Positions 1 to 9,761 of a DNA stretch of 64,000 nucleotides are shown here, in pieces; position 1 is the first letter of the stretch; every line of letters begins with the position of its first letter. Origin of the DNA: Paenibacillus sp. FSL H7-0331 (GTDB lineage Bacteria; Bacillota; Bacilli; Paenibacillales; NBRC-103111); contig NZ_MRTH01000018.1 of NCBI RefSeq assembly GCF_001956045.1, positions 1-64,000 of the forward strand. The letters run 5' to 3'. The position numbers were made by a program, and so were the translations under genes. The notes under the pieces are model-generated. The model did not search any database. It had not been told where the DNA came from and saw nothing but the letters and a program-made list of their open reading frames with translations.

Positions 1-75
1 TTCGGTCTCAGCTTCAGCTCGAAGCAACCTTGCCAACATATCAATATCCTGTTTCCTGGCTTTTACGACTGCCAT
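1..75 (-). CDS. Cell-wall hydrolase, CwlJ/SleB type, N-terminal fragment
   Basis: Only the first 25 codons are inside the window; the gene runs off the left edge. The ATG at 75 has a good ribosome binding site (GAGGTGAGCC) just upstream. The peptide begins MAVVKARKQDIDMLARLLRA and continues EAETE, which matches my recollection of the start of SleB/CwlJ-family cortex hydrolases, where the catalytic Glu lies in an RAEAEGE-like motif. Those enzymes degrade spore cortex peptidoglycan during germination. The assignment rests on a short peptide, so the family is likely but the exact member is not decided. Confidence 0.7.
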   Translation of the reverse strand, partial: MAVVKARKQDIDMLARLLRAEAETE

Positions 76-218
76 TGGCTCACCTCTTTAGATTCCTATA
101 CACATCATATTGTAGGTGAAGCGGATGTGTTACTCTGGCAAAATAGTGAGCGATAATAAATAGCCGTTCCACCACACTCTTCTGCCCAGATAGCTTAACG
201 AGTACAGACAACAAAAGT

Positions 219-240
219 TTGCATAATAATTATTATGTAA
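219..240. repeat. 22-bp palindrome, copy P1
   Basis: Near-perfect inverted repeat TTGCATAATA-AT-TATTATGTAA, with one arm mismatch. It is one of five good copies of TTACATAATA-N2-TATTATGTAA in this window (others at 42607, 44962, 47035 and 51944), plus a weaker one at 51778. It lies directly downstream, in minus-strand sense, of a decayed flavin-oxidoreductase fragment. The size and symmetry resemble a MarR-family operator, but no regulator is assigned. Confidence 0.6.
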
Positions 241-242
241 AT

Positions 243-371
243 CTATCGGGAATGTAATAATGTTGTTGACTTCCGACAATGATGCTCGCCGATGGCATAG
301 ACGTCAAGGCCGACTTGATCTGACAAATGTATCTCTTCTATCGCTTGGCGCAGCCTCTCGGCGTGGGCACG
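243..371 (-). pseudogene. Remnant of a luciferase-like (LLM) flavin oxidoreductase
   Basis: The minus strand reads about 40 codons from an Arg codon at 371 to a stop at 243-245. The segment AERLRQAIEEIHL followed by DQVGLDVYAIGEHH is the conserved N-terminal block of bacterial-luciferase-like monooxygenases, where GEHH follows the second beta strand. No start codon, no preceding N-terminal strand and no rest of the barrel are present, so this is a relic. It belongs to a different LLM subfamily from the five intact monooxygenases at 16993-29217. A small plus-strand ORF over the same bases is judged spurious. Confidence 0.7.
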
Positions 372-479
372 GTATTATTTTCTTGACTATAGATAATTAT
401 TTCCGAGTCACTTTAGGTGTACCGCGGTCAAGTTCAAAGTTAAGAAAGAAAATCATTACCAAGATTTTACGTGTGCAAA

Positions 480-522
480 ACAAAAAGAGAAACCCATGTC
501 CATAATAAGGACCGGGTTTCTC
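480..522 (-). terminator. Terminator of the zwf-tkt-tal operon
   Basis: GAGAAACCC (487-495) pairs with GGGTTTCTC (514-522), and an inner GTCC/GGAC pair closes over a short loop. In minus-strand sense the hairpin is followed by a T-rich tract (482-486 and beyond). It lies about 20 bp after the tal stop codon. Confidence 0.85.
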
Positions 523-542
523 GATAAGCTGAGTGCAACCTA

Positions 543-1205
543 TTACACTGATTTTTTCCAATCGGCAGCGAATTTCTCCATGCCTTGATCCGTTAGAGGA
601 TGTTTGGTCAATTGTTCAATGACTGAGAAAGGAACGGTTGCGATGTGCGCGCCAGCCATAGCTACACGTGTTACGTGATCCGGGTTACGGACAGATGCCG
701 CGATGATTTGTGCATCCAGCTTATGCGTGCGGAACAATTCAGCGATTTTTGTAACGAGTAGAACGCCATCTTCCGAAATATCATCCAAGCGGCCCAGGAA
801 CGGAGATACATAAGTCGCGCCAGCGCGGGCAGCCAATAGTGCTTGGTTCACAGTGAAGATCAGTGTTACGTTTGTTTTTACGCCTTTTTTCGTCAGGTAA
901 CGGCATGCTTCTAAACCTGCCAATGTCATCGGAAGCTTAATGGTGATGTTTTTGTCGTTGTTGTTTATTTTGATAAGTTCATTCGCTTGGGCGATCATGT
1001 CCTCAGCTGTTTCTGCTTCTGGTGTTACTTCCGCCGAAACGGATTCAACCTCAGGTACTTCGCGCAAAATTTCAGCGATACGATCTTCGAATTTAACGCC
1101 TTCTTTGGCAACTAGGGATGGGTTAGTCGTAACACCGGACAAGATGCCTACTTTGTAAGCCTTTTTGATATCTACCAGGTTTGCAGTGTCGATAAAGAAT
1201 TTCAT
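543..1205 (-). CDS. tal: Transaldolase, small TalC/FSA-type subfamily
   Basis: Transfers a dihydroxyacetone unit between sugar phosphates in the non-oxidative pentose phosphate pathway, in the cytoplasm. The 220-residue length fits the short decameric subfamily. It starts [10 protein letters not shown], has GVTTNPSL at residues 24-31, and carries the Schiff-base lysine in the TIKLP segment (Lys90). The later [18 protein letters not shown] block is also typical. The ATG has a strong site (GGAGGTAATAACA). It is the last gene of the zwf-tkt-tal operon, 111 bp after tkt, and is followed by a clear terminator. Some members of the family act as fructose-6-phosphate aldolases, but the neighbours favour transaldolase. 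Confidence 0.95.
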   Translation of the reverse strand: MKFFIDTANLVDIKKAYKVGILSGVTTNPSLVAKEGVKFEDRIAEILREVPEVESVSAEVTPEAETAEDMIAQANELIKINNNDKNITIKLPMTLAGLEACRYLTKKGVKTNVTLIFTVNQALLAARAGATYVSPFLGRLDDISEDGVLLVTKIAELFRTHKLDAQIIAASVRNPDHVTRVAMAGAHIATVPFSVIEQLTKHPLTDQGMEKFAADWKKSV

Positions 1206-1316
1206 TGTTATTACCTCCGGTTATATGGTTATATTTTAAATGACTTGCACAATCCGGCATAATCTCCAAAAATATTCCAACTATGCACGGACTGCTGTTC
1301 TATTCCTACTATATTA

Positions 1317-3308
1317 CTATAACAACTCTTTCGTCAAACGAACCACGTTATCCACAGAGAATCCAAAGAATTGCAAGACCTCAGCTCCTGGTCCTGAAGC
1401 ACCGAAGGTATCGATTGATAATATATTGCCACTTGGTCCGGTGTAACGCTCCCAGCCGAGTGAAATACCGGCTTCAATAGCTAAACGCTTCGTGACAGCC
1501 GCAGGTAATACCGACTGCTTATAAGCTTCGGATTGGCGGTTGAACAGCTCACGGCTCGGCATGGCCACAACGCGAACAGAGATATTATCCTTCTCAAGCT
1601 CAGCTTTGGCGTTCACGGCCAAGGAAACTTCGGAACCGGTAGCGATCAGGATGACATCCGGCTGAGTGTTGGTTTCCGTCAGAACGTACGCTCCTTTGAC
1701 TACCCCTTCCACATTGCCTTTGGTTGCATCGTAGATAGGCAGGTTCTGTCTGCTCAGAACTAGAGCGACCGGACCTTCATTTTGCTGCAAAGCATAAGCC
1801 CATGCACTTGCTGTTTCGTTGGCATCCGTAGGACGAATGACCGTAAGTCCCGGAATAGTACGCAGCGCTGCCAAGTGCTCAACGGGCTCATGCGTAGGTC
1901 CATCTTCGCCGACAGCCACTGAATCATGCGTGAATACGTAAATAACAGGCAGCTTCTGCAGTGCAGCCAGTCGAATCGACGGACGCAGGTAATCGCTGAA
2001 TACGAAGAACGTGCTTACGAATGGTTTAACACCTCCGTGCAGCGCCATACCGTTGCCAGCCGCGCCCATTGCATGCTCGCGGACGCCGAAGTAGATGTTG
2101 CGTCCAGCATAGGATTCAACGGCAAATACTTGCTCTCCGCTAATATCCGTCATCGTTGAATGGGACAAGTCCGCGCTGCCGCCAAAAATCGAAGGAACTG
2201 ATTTAACGAAATGATTGATCGCTTGACCGCTTGCTACACGAGTTGAAATTGTCTTTGAAGAATCGAAGGTCAGGATGTCAGCGGCATCGATCACGACCGA
2301 ACCATCGATGACTTGTTCAAACTCCGTACCCAGCGCTGGATGCTGATTTTTATATGATGAGACCAATTGGTTCCACGCTGCTTCTTTGGCCTCCCCATTT
2401 TGTTTAAGCTGTGCAAAATGGTCTTTGACTTCTGCCGGAACCGTGAATTCTTCCTCGTACTTCCAACCATATGCTTCCTTGGTTGCCTTTGCTTCTTCTT
2501 TGCCAAGCGGATTGCCATGCGCCTTATTCGTTCCCGCAACTATACTTCCGTATCCAATAATGGTCCGGATTTCGATAATCGTCGGTTGGGAATCATTTAA
2601 CTTGGCGGTTTCGATCGCTTTAGCAATTTGCTCGATATCGTTGCCGTCTTCAACTCTTAAATACTGCCAATGAGCGGATTCTGCTCTTTTTTGAATGTTC
2701 TCTCCGAAGGAAAGATTGAGGTCCCCATCCAAGGAAATGTCGTTGGAATCGTACAATACAACCAATTTGTTCAGTTTCATATGTCCGGCCATGGACATGG
2801 CCTCGTACGAGATCCCTTCCATCAAGCAGCCATCTCCGACTAGCGCATACGTATAATGATCGACGACCGGGAACCCGCTTTGGTTGAATTTCGAAGCCAG
2901 ATGCGCTTCAGCCATCGCCATACCTACAGCCATAGCAATACCTTGTCCCAGAGGACCGGTTGTAGCATCTACGCCATCTGTGTGGCCAAATTCAGGATGT
3001 CCAGGTGTTTTGCTGTTCAGCTTGCGGAACTGCTTCACATCTTCTATAGAAAGATTATAACCAGACAAATGCAAAAGGCTGTACAGCAAAGCAGAGCCGT
3101 GCCCTGCAGATAATACGAAACGATCGCGGTTAAACCATTTTGCATGGGCCGGATTGTGATTGAGGTGTTTGCCCCAAAGCGCATACGCCATAGGCGCTGC
3201 ACCCATCGGCAGTCCTGGATGTCCGGAATTAGCCGCGTTTGTGGCATCTATCGATAACGTACGGATCGTATCGATAGCTAGTTGATCAATTGTTTGTGTG
3301 ATAGGCAT
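1317..3308 (-). CDS. tkt: Transketolase
   Basis: Thiamine-diphosphate enzyme that moves two-carbon units between pentose and hexose phosphates. At 663 residues it is full length. Visible features are the N-terminal substrate His block ([10 protein letters not shown], residues 28-37), AGHGSALLY near 69, the ThDP/metal motif starting GDG at 158-160 and ending [15 protein letters not shown] in the middle domain, and [18 protein letters not shown] in the pyrimidine-binding domain. It overlaps the 3' end of zwf by 23 bp, so the two are co-transcribed and probably translationally coupled. tal follows, giving oxidative and non-oxidative branches in one operon. Confidence 0.97.
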   Translation of the reverse strand: MPITQTIDQLAIDTIRTLSIDATNAANSGHPGLPMGAAPMAYALWGKHLNHNPAHAKWFNRDRFVLSAGHGSALLYSLLHLSGYNLSIEDVKQFRKLNSKTPGHPEFGHTDGVDATTGPLGQGIAMAVGMAMAEAHLASKFNQSGFPVVDHYTYALVGDGCLMEGISYEAMSMAGHMKLNKLVVLYDSNDISLDGDLNLSFGENIQKRAESAHWQYLRVEDGNDIEQIAKAIETAKLNDSQPTIIEIRTIIGYGSIVAGTNKAHGNPLGKEEAKATKEAYGWKYEEEFTVPAEVKDHFAQLKQNGEAKEAAWNQLVSSYKNQHPALGTEFEQVIDGSVVIDAADILTFDSSKTISTRVASGQAINHFVKSVPSIFGGSADLSHSTMTDISGEQVFAVESYAGRNIYFGVREHAMGAAGNGMALHGGVKPFVSTFFVFSDYLRPSIRLAALQKLPVIYVFTHDSVAVGEDGPTHEPVEHLAALRTIPGLTVIRPTDANETASAWAYALQQNEGPVALVLSRQNLPIYDATKGNVEGVVKGAYVLTETNTQPDVILIATGSEVSLAVNAKAELEKDNISVRVVAMPSRELFNRQSEAYKQSVLPAAVTKRLAIEAGISLGWERYTGPSGNILSIDTFGASGPGAEVLQFFGFSVDNVVRLTKELL

Positions 3309-4809
3309 ATTGTTCTCCTTTTATGGATTCGATTTCTGTTTCCGACTTGTCATCGAACCACCAGTGATAGCCGTCCTGCTCCAACAGCTCATCGGACTCG
3401 GCAGGACCGTAGGTGCCAGCTGCATAAAGACGAAGCGGCACCAGGTTCTCTTTGTATGCATCTAAGATAGGTTGAACCCATTGCCATGACAATTCGACCT
3501 CGTCCCAATGGGCGAAGAACGTAGAATCTCCGTGCAAAGCGTCGCGAATCAAATTCTCGTAAGCCTCGGGCACATGATCCCGATTCTCATGAAAGTCGAT
3601 ATGCATGGGCTTGAACTTCCCTTTATTCAAAGGATCTCTTGTATTTAATTGAAGCGAAATGCCTTCGTGGGGACTGATTTCAATTACGAGCAGATTAGGC
3701 GTTTTGTTGTCATCATTTGTGCCAGATTGCTTTAACGGTTCTTTGAACTCGATCACGAGTCGTGTTGATTTATCCTTCATTCTTTTACCTGTGCGAATGT
3801 AAAATGGAACGCCGCGCCAAAAATAATCGTCGATTTGCAGCTTAGCCGCGATGAATGTATCATTACTTGAGGTTGAGGCAATATTGGGTTCGGATGTATA
3901 ACCGACGACGGATTTTCCTTGGATTGTTCCTGCTCCGTATTGTCCGCGGACAACATGAGAGCTTACATCCTCTTTTTGCAGCTTCTCCAGGGAATCCATC
4001 ACCAGCTTCTTTTTGTAACGGATATTCTCAGAAGTACTGTTGTTTGGGAGATGGATCGTCAGCATCATGAGCAATTGCAGCATATGGTTTTGGAACATGT
4101 CTCTTACAGCACCAACATGATCGTAATAGCCAGCTCGTTCTTCAACACCGACGATTTCGTTTGCCGTTATTTGAACGTTAGCAATGTAACGGTTGTTCCA
4201 TAGTGCCTGAAGAACAGGATTGCTCTGCTGCAAAACCTCAAGCTTCTGTACCATTGGCTTGCCAAGATAATGATCAACTCGAAAGATCTCATCTTCTTTA
4301 AAAACTTTGCTCAGATTATGATTCAAATCCCGAGCGGATTGCAAATCATGACCGAAAGGCTTTTCGATCACCAAACGCTTCCAGCCATTCGCTGAACCAA
4401 GTCCGCTTTCATGGATGTTAGCTGTGATCGGTTCAAAAAATTCAGGCCCTACGGACAAATAAAACATCCGATTTGGCTCCATGCGTTGCTCTTCTTCCTG
4501 CTGTTCAATCAGCTTCAGCAGCTTCTGATAATCTTCCTTGCGGCCAACATCGAGAACGCTATAGCGGAATGCCCGCAGGAACTTTTTCATAACATCGGGA
4601 TCATTCGCCTCGCGCCTGGAAAACATATGGAGTGATTGCTCGACATTTGCTTGAAAGGCTTGATCGGATAGTTCTCGTCTACCCAAACCGATCACAGAGA
4701 AGGACTCAGGTAGTTTCTGATCGACGAACAAGTTATACAACGCAGGATAAATTTTTCTTTTGGCTAAATCCCCAGTCGCTCCGAATAAGACGAACGTGGT
4801 AGCTTCCAT
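3286..4809 (-). CDS. zwf: Glucose-6-phosphate 1-dehydrogenase
   Basis: Oxidises glucose 6-phosphate to the lactone and makes NADPH, the first step of the oxidative pentose phosphate pathway. The 507-residue protein shows the nucleotide motif GATGDLA (residues 10-16), EKPFG at 149-153, the substrate motif RVDHYLGK at 177-184, and the likely general-base His in NHMLQ (His242). It is the first gene of the operon with tkt and tal. A LysR gene is divergent, 125 bp away, and an inverted repeat at 4884-4901 near the probable zwf -35 region suggests that LysR controls it. Confidence 0.97.
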   Translation of the reverse strand: MEATTFVLFGATGDLAKRKIYPALYNLFVDQKLPESFSVIGLGRRELSDQAFQANVEQSLHMFSRREANDPDVMKKFLRAFRYSVLDVGRKEDYQKLLKLIEQQEEEQRMEPNRMFYLSVGPEFFEPITANIHESGLGSANGWKRLVIEKPFGHDLQSARDLNHNLSKVFKEDEIFRVDHYLGKPMVQKLEVLQQSNPVLQALWNNRYIANVQITANEIVGVEERAGYYDHVGAVRDMFQNHMLQLLMMLTIHLPNNSTSENIRYKKKLVMDSLEKLQKEDVSSHVVRGQYGAGTIQGKSVVGYTSEPNIASTSSNDTFIAAKLQIDDYFWRGVPFYIRTGKRMKDKSTRLVIEFKEPLKQSGTNDDNKTPNLLVIEISPHEGISLQLNTRDPLNKGKFKPMHIDFHENRDHVPEAYENLIRDALHGDSTFFAHWDEVELSWQWVQPILDAYKENLVPLRLYAAGTYGPAESDELLEQDGYHWWFDDKSETEIESIKGEQYAYHTNN

Positions 4810-4883
4810 TTCTCTCTCTCCTTCCAGCAGGGCCTTCTTCGTTAGCTCTGGATTCTATTTCCTAAATCCACTATAATACGAAT

Positions 4884-4901
4884 ATCACCTATACAGGTAA
4901 T
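4884..4901. promoter_or_regulatory. Inverted repeat between zwf and lysR, candidate LysR operator
   Basis: ATCACCTAT/ACAGGTAAT is an 18-bp imperfect palindrome (7 of 9 positions pair). It lies in the 125-bp divergent intergenic region, next to a plausible minus-strand promoter (TTACCT, 16 bp, TATTAT). Divergent LysR regulators commonly bind such sites, so control of zwf-tkt-tal from here is inferred. Confidence 0.5.
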
Positions 4902-4934
4902 TAATATATTTTACAGGAGCTATAGACCACGTCT

Positions 4935-5810
4935 ATGATCAATTACGAACTATACAAGGTTTTTTATTGGGCCGCGAAGACAGGTAGCTTATCCAAGGCA
5001 GCCAAATCATTGTTCATCACCCAGCCAAGCGTCAGCCACGCTATCAAGCAGCTCGAGGACAGCTTCGGCATCACCTTGTTTTACCGAAATTCCAAAGGCG
5101 TTGCCTTAACGCAAGAGGGCGTCACCCTTTATTCCTATATCGAGAAGTCTCAGATCCTAATCGCCTTGGCAGAGGAAAAGATGGCGGCGCTTAAAAATCT
5201 GGACAGCGGCGAGCTGCGGATCGGCGGCAGCGATTCGTTGTTCAAGCACTATATGCTTCCTTATCTGGAAACCTATCATCAGAAGCATCCCGGCATCAAA
5301 TTGCATCTGAATCATGGAACGACACCGGAAACCATCGCTTTTTTGAAAGAGGGAAAAATCGATTTGGGTGTCGTTCGTATGCCCATTGTCGATTCCCAGC
5401 TTGAAGTGATGAAGGGTATTCAACTGCAGGATTGCTTTGTAGCGGGAGCTCATTATGCCGAGCTTAAGGACAGAGTACTCTCACTCGAGCTGCTGCTACA
5501 GTATCCCATCATCCTGTTCTCGCGTAATAGCCGGGTACGGATGGCCATCACAGAACTATTTGAAAGCTACGGTTATGAGATCAAACCTGAAATTGAGGTA
5601 GGAAGCGTGGATCTTCTAATCGAGTTCGCACGGAAGGGACTTGGCATCTCTTATATAACCAAAGAATTCATTTCCAAGGAACTGGAAGACGGCTCTCTCT
5701 TTGAAATTCAATTAGATATCAAGATGCCACCTTCCCAGGTGGGATTCATGATTATGCGCAACATGCCACTTTCCAACGCAGCAAGCAAGTTTATTGAGCT
5801 CGTGAAATAG
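4935..5810 (+). CDS. LysR-family transcriptional regulator
   Basis: Typical LysR protein of 291 residues. The N-terminal winged helix-turn-helix spans about residues 1-60 (KTGSLSKAAKSLFITQPSVS is the recognition region), followed by a linker helix and a periplasmic-binding-like effector domain from about residue 90 (GELRIGGSD onward). It is divergent from zwf, so the natural inference is control of the pentose phosphate operon and of itself. The effector cannot be told from sequence. A hairpin with a T tract follows 30 bp after the stop. Related Bacillota regulators respond to redox or sulfur signals, but nothing here decides that. Confidence 0.9.
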   Translation: MINYELYKVFYWAAKTGSLSKAAKSLFITQPSVSHAIKQLEDSFGITLFYRNSKGVALTQEGVTLYSYIEKSQILIALAEEKMAALKNLDSGELRIGGSDSLFKHYMLPYLETYHQKHPGIKLHLNHGTTPETIAFLKEGKIDLGVVRMPIVDSQLEVMKGIQLQDCFVAGAHYAELKDRVLSLELLLQYPIILFSRNSRVRMAITELFESYGYEIKPEIEVGSVDLLIEFARKGLGISYITKEFISKELEDGSLFEIQLDIKMPPSQVGFMIMRNMPLSNAASKFIELVK

Positions 5811-5839
5811 CACCAAAGGGAATCATATAAGTAATCAAC

Positions 5840-5885
5840 AAAAGCATCCGCAAATCGGTTGAAACCGGCTGGGATGCTTTTCTTG
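5840..5885 (+). terminator. Terminator after the LysR gene
   Basis: AAAAGCATCC (5840-5849) pairs with GGATGCTTTT (5872-5881), with an inner GGTT/AACC pair. The T run after the stem suits plus-strand termination; the A run before it could also serve minus-strand transcripts. Confidence 0.8.
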
Positions 5886-6140
5886 TTACCACGCTTAGAA
5901 CATAAGAACAAGGCTCTTGAACAGGTCCTTCGGATTCGAATCGTTAGAAACGGCCGCCCGCAGCAGAGCCTTTTGGTGAGATGCGTATGCAGGCCGCAGC
6001 ATCTGCACAGAATCTATGGTACTAAGTGAATAAACTCAAAAATCTCTTAACAGCAGGAAAACATTTGTGTAATGTGGAATATCTTTACTATTGATAATAC
6101 ATAATTCGATACGTTTCGAGTTGGCTTGGAGGGCAGCTGA
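5886..6140. other. Intergenic stretch upstream of the AAA+ operon
   Basis: No coding signal was seen. The stretch holds a long-loop inverted repeat, AAGGCTCT at 5910-5917 and AGAGCCTT at 5965-5972, followed by TTTT. Between its arms is the palindrome GATTCGAATC. The AT-rich end (6030-6120) presumably carries the promoter of the AAA+ gene, but no clean -35/-10 pair stands out. Confidence 0.4.
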
Positions 6141-9100
6141 ATGAGTTTTAAAAAATGGATAAGGATCGTTTTTCCTGAAATCCAATTGTTTGACTTTTTG
6201 AAAGAACACAAAGCAGCCGCTCGTATGAGAAGCTCTGCAAATTTATCCAGTACGAACCGTGGACAAGACGATAGTCCTCCCTCCACTGTAACTCATACTT
6301 CAACATCGCTACCCGGTACAGCTCCACTCGGTCCCAATTCTGCTTCTCCGGTCCGTGAGGTATTGGCCGATGTAAAGCGTGGAGTGAAGCAGCTTGGGAT
6401 TGATCAGTCTCCCCTGGAGTTGGATGACAAATTTGCCGACATCATCAGAGAACTCAATGAGAGGATATGGGCGCAGCACAGCTATATCGAGCAGCTTACA
6501 GCTGCCTTTAAGAAAGCTTTTTTTGCCAATGAAAAAGGGAAGGTCAAAAATGTTATCCTCATCTCCGGCCCTGCTGGGACAGGCAAAAAGACATCTCTCG
6601 GCTTGCTTATCCAATTACTAAATAAAAAAAATCTAATTCCCTATAAGCGTTACTATGAATTCGATTTAAGCCGCTATAGCGAGGTAGATGTCAAAAGCAA
6701 CTTTATTGTCGACTGCTCAGCTACCTTCCAAGATGGCTTGGGAACGGTCTGCTTTACCGGAATGAAGAACGCGCATTCTGAGGTTCTGAACTACATCTCC
6801 CAGTTGATCAGCACAGGCAGCTTCCGAACACCTGAAGGCACCCAAGTAAATGCTGGCGATTATTTTATCATTTTTGAAATGGATCAATGGGTCAAGGAAA
6901 AGCATGTATATAATGCACTGCCAGCCGTTATAGCCTCACAAATTCCGCCAGTTATTCTCAAGAGTATACGATCCTACGCCATATCTGCACCATTAAATGT
7001 GGAAACGGTTGAGCGGCTCGTCCAGCAGAAATTCACTAAGGCTGCTACAACACTAGCCTATCAAACCCAGCTGAATATCTTCTATGAAGCAAATGTGTTT
7101 CATCGGCTTGCGGAAATCTTTGTGGAAAGTAAGCGTTATGGACAGGCTATCGATGAGTGGAGTCAAAAGGAATTTGTGGATCGTATTCTCGATCTGCGCT
7201 CCAAGGGCGAGCTCCAGGCCAAAGAGCAAGTAACCATACGTTGTGTTGATCAGGAGATCGTAGTGGTTACGTCTACTCAAAGCTTTGTCCTTAAACGCAT
7301 GTCGATTATTAAGGAAGAAACGCTTGAGGATATTATGCTGGAGCTGGATAGGCTAACAGGCTTGAATCAGGTCAAAGCCTTTATCCACGAGCTGCTGGAG
7401 ACGGTTAACGCACAGAAAAAACGCGAGCAATCGGGACAAAAAAACACGGCGATGTCGCTTCATATGGTTTTCTCCGGTAATCCGGGCACGGGTAAAACAA
7501 CTGTAGCCAGACTTGTTTCGCGTATTTTGAAAGCATTGGGATTATTAGGTCAAGGGCAGCTCATTGAGGTAACAAGGCAGGACCTGGTTGGCGAATATGT
7601 CGGATCAACCGCACCCAAAACCTCTGCGCAGATTGAAGCGGCTATGGGCGGCGTCTTGTTTATCGATGAGGCTTACACATTAGCTCGGAGCCGCAATGAT
7701 ATCTTTGGACTTGAAGCGATCGACACTCTCGTCAAAGGCATGGAGGACAATCGCGAGAACATGGTTGTCGTGCTTGCAGGCTATACGAACGAGATGGAAA
7801 CCTTTCTGAAATCAAACCCCGGGCTGCGTTCACGCTTTCCTTTTATCGTAGAATTTCCAGACTACACACCCGATGATATGTTGGAAATTATGGAACGGAC
7901 CGCTTTAAGCCGCGATTATCAGATTGATCCCAGCGCCGGCCCTCGTATGCTTGAGCTATTCAAGACCAAGCAAATTCCCGGTAGAAACGACAGCGGCAAT
8001 GGACGTTTGGTGAGAAACCTGCTGGAGGAAGCGATCCGCAAGCAATCGGTACGACTAAGCAAACAAGAGCTTGCTACAGCTGTGGATTGGAAGCTCCTTG
8101 TTCTTGAGGATTTTGGCTTGGGTCAAAAAGAAGCCTTTAATATTGAAACAGCACTGGTTGGCATTATCGGACTGGACAATGTGAAGACGTTCATCCGAAC
8201 CTTGGAGAAGCAAATCATCGTTAACCATCGTCGACAGGAAGCCGGGATTATCGTTGACACCAACCAAAGTCTGAATATGGTCTTTTCAGGAAATCCGGGA
8301 ACCGGCAAAACGACCATTGCCCGCCTGATTGCACAGATGATGAAATCGATGGGGATATTGAAGATGGGGCATCTCGTTGAGGTCGACCGCTCCCATTTGG
8401 TCGCTGAATATATGGGCCAAACCGCAACCAAGACCAAGGAGCTGGTAGAGTCAGCTTTGGGCGGTGTTCTATTCATTGACGAGGCGTATGCCCTCGCTGA
8501 GGAAGGTATCCAGGGTGGTGGATTTGGCAAGGAAGCCGTAGATACTTTAGTCAGATTGATTGAGCTGCACAAGGACAATTTGATCGTCATTTTGGCAGGC
8601 TATACGGGAGAAATGAGGAGCTTCCTGAAAATAAATCCCGGCTTATCCTCCCGCTTTCCATTGATGATCGAGTTTCCTGACTATAGCGCCGAGCAGTTGG
8701 AACAGATCACTTTGAAAATGGCAGAGTCTCGTGGCTTCACCATAGAAACGGATATTCGCGAGGGGCTTATGGCTTATTATGAGAAAAAACAGATTCCCGG
8801 CAAAAACGACAGCGGCAACGGCCGATTAGCTCGGAATACGCTGGAGGAAGCAATCCGCAACCAATCGATTCGTATCGCTGATCAACCAGACCTGCCTGTG
8901 CACCAGCTTAACCTTCTCAATAAAGCGGATTTCAATATTATCCCCGCTTCCGACAAACGTGAGAATCATAATGCGCTGCACGAGCTTGAGGAAGTGATTG
9001 GATTAATTGAGGTTAAGGATTTTGTAAAAGGTATCTCTGCGCAAATCGAAATGGGTAATCGCCGCAAAGCAATGGGCTTGCCTGTGGAAGGAACGCAAAC

Positions 9101-9761
9101 GCTACATATGATTTTCAAAGGCAATCCAGGAACAGGTAAAACCAAAATCGCACGTATAATCGCCAAACGGCTCAAGGAGCTGGGCGCGGTTAAATCCGAT
9201 TCCGTTATTGAAACGGATCGTTCAGGCCTTGTAGCCGGATATTTGGGACAAACTGCACTAAAAACAAAGGATGTTATCGACCAGGCTTTAGGCGGAGTAT
9301 TGTTCATTGATGAGGCCTATGCTTTGGCTAGCGGCCAGGATGACTTTGGTAAAGAAGCCATTGATACACTTGTTAAAGCAATGGATGATTACAGAGACCG
9401 ACTGGTCGTCATTCTGGCTGGCTATGAGCAGGATATGGACGATTTCATTGCCAGTAATGCAGGCTTGAAATCTCGTTTTCCGAACATCATCTCGTTTCCC
9501 GATTATTCTCCTGAGGAAATGCTGCAGATTAGCCGTTTAATCTTCAAATCCAAAGGCTATCAAGCTGCCGCGGGTGCGGATACGGCATTATTAGGTCTCT
9601 TCCTGCAATATATTGGCGATCCTACAGCCGGAAATGGACGATTGGTTAGAAATATATGTGAAAAGGCTATTCGCAATCACGCTGTTAGGCTAAGCGGTAA
9701 TCCTATGGCAACGGTCGAAGAATTATCTACTATCATTTATGAAGATATTGGAAGGTTATAA
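6141..9761 (+). CDS. Multi-module AAA+ ATPase with CbbX/SpoVK-like domains
   Basis: A 1206-residue cytoplasmic protein with four AAA+ modules. The first is divergent, with a Walker A-like GPAGTGKKT near residue 142 and no clear Walker B. The next three are close copies with GNPGTGKT near residues 443, 716 and 993 and GGVLFIDEAYxLA near 502, 774 and 1050. Each also has LAGY and SRFP segments and ends with GNGRLVRN or GNGRLARN. This is the CbbX/SpoVK/EccA subfamily, whose members remodel protein complexes, such as Rubisco activation or type VII secretion. The repeat period of about 275 residues implies internal duplication. The start has a GGAGGG site. The next gene begins at the base after the stop. 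The substrate is unknown. Confidence 0.9.
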   Translation: MSFKKWIRIVFPEIQLFDFLKEHKAAARMRSSANLSSTNRGQDDSPPSTVTHTSTSLPGTAPLGPNSASPVREVLADVKRGVKQLGIDQSPLELDDKFADIIRELNERIWAQHSYIEQLTAAFKKAFFANEKGKVKNVILISGPAGTGKKTSLGLLIQLLNKKNLIPYKRYYEFDLSRYSEVDVKSNFIVDCSATFQDGLGTVCFTGMKNAHSEVLNYISQLISTGSFRTPEGTQVNAGDYFIIFEMDQWVKEKHVYNALPAVIASQIPPVILKSIRSYAISAPLNVETVERLVQQKFTKAATTLAYQTQLNIFYEANVFHRLAEIFVESKRYGQAIDEWSQKEFVDRILDLRSKGELQAKEQVTIRCVDQEIVVVTSTQSFVLKRMSIIKEETLEDIMLELDRLTGLNQVKAFIHELLETVNAQKKREQSGQKNTAMSLHMVFSGNPGTGKTTVARLVSRILKALGLLGQGQLIEVTRQDLVGEYVGSTAPKTSAQIEAAMGGVLFIDEAYTLARSRNDIFGLEAIDTLVKGMEDNRENMVVVLAGYTNEMETFLKSNPGLRSRFPFIVEFPDYTPDDMLEIMERTALSRDYQIDPSAGPRMLELFKTKQIPGRNDSGNGRLVRNLLEEAIRKQSVRLSKQELATAVDWKLLVLEDFGLGQKEAFNIETALVGIIGLDNVKTFIRTLEKQIIVNHRRQEAGIIVDTNQSLNMVFSGNPGTGKTTIARLIAQMMKSMGILKMGHLVEVDRSHLVAEYMGQTATKTKELVESALGGVLFIDEAYALAEEGIQGGGFGKEAVDTLVRLIELHKDNLIVILAGYTGEMRSFLKINPGLSSRFPLMIEFPDYSAEQLEQITLKMAESRGFTIETDIREGLMAYYEKKQIPGKNDSGNGRLARNTLEEAIRNQSIRIADQPDLPVHQLNLLNKADFNIIPASDKRENHNALHELEEVIGLIEVKDFVKGISAQIEMGNRRKAMGLPVEGTQTLHMIFKGNPGTGKTKIARIIAKRLKELGAVKSDSVIETDRSGLVAGYLGQTALKTKDVIDQALGGVLFIDEAYALASGQDDFGKEAIDTLVKAMDDYRDRLVVILAGYEQDMDDFIASNAGLKSRFPNIISFPDYSPEEMLQISRLIFKSKGYQAAAGADTALLGLFLQYIGDPTAGNGRLVRNICEKAIRNHAVRLSGNPMATVEELSTIIYEDIGRL

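Noticed and set aside
260..505. 81-codon plus-strand ORF
   Set aside because: It has no ribosome binding site and runs antisense over the LLM fragment and into the tal terminator; its protein has no recognisable features.
5925..5960. tRNA-like TTCGAATC segment
   Set aside because: The flanking bases do not form a T-arm stem and no acceptor, D- or anticodon arm can be placed.
8123..8590. 155-codon antisense ORF inside the AAA+ gene
   Set aside because: Similar shadow ORFs recur opposite the other Walker A/B blocks of the same gene, as expected from the repeats.
6141..9761. AAA+ gene repeats as a possible DNA tandem array
   Set aside because: The repeats are visible at protein level with a 275-residue period but have diverged in DNA; they are domains, not a tandem repeat array.
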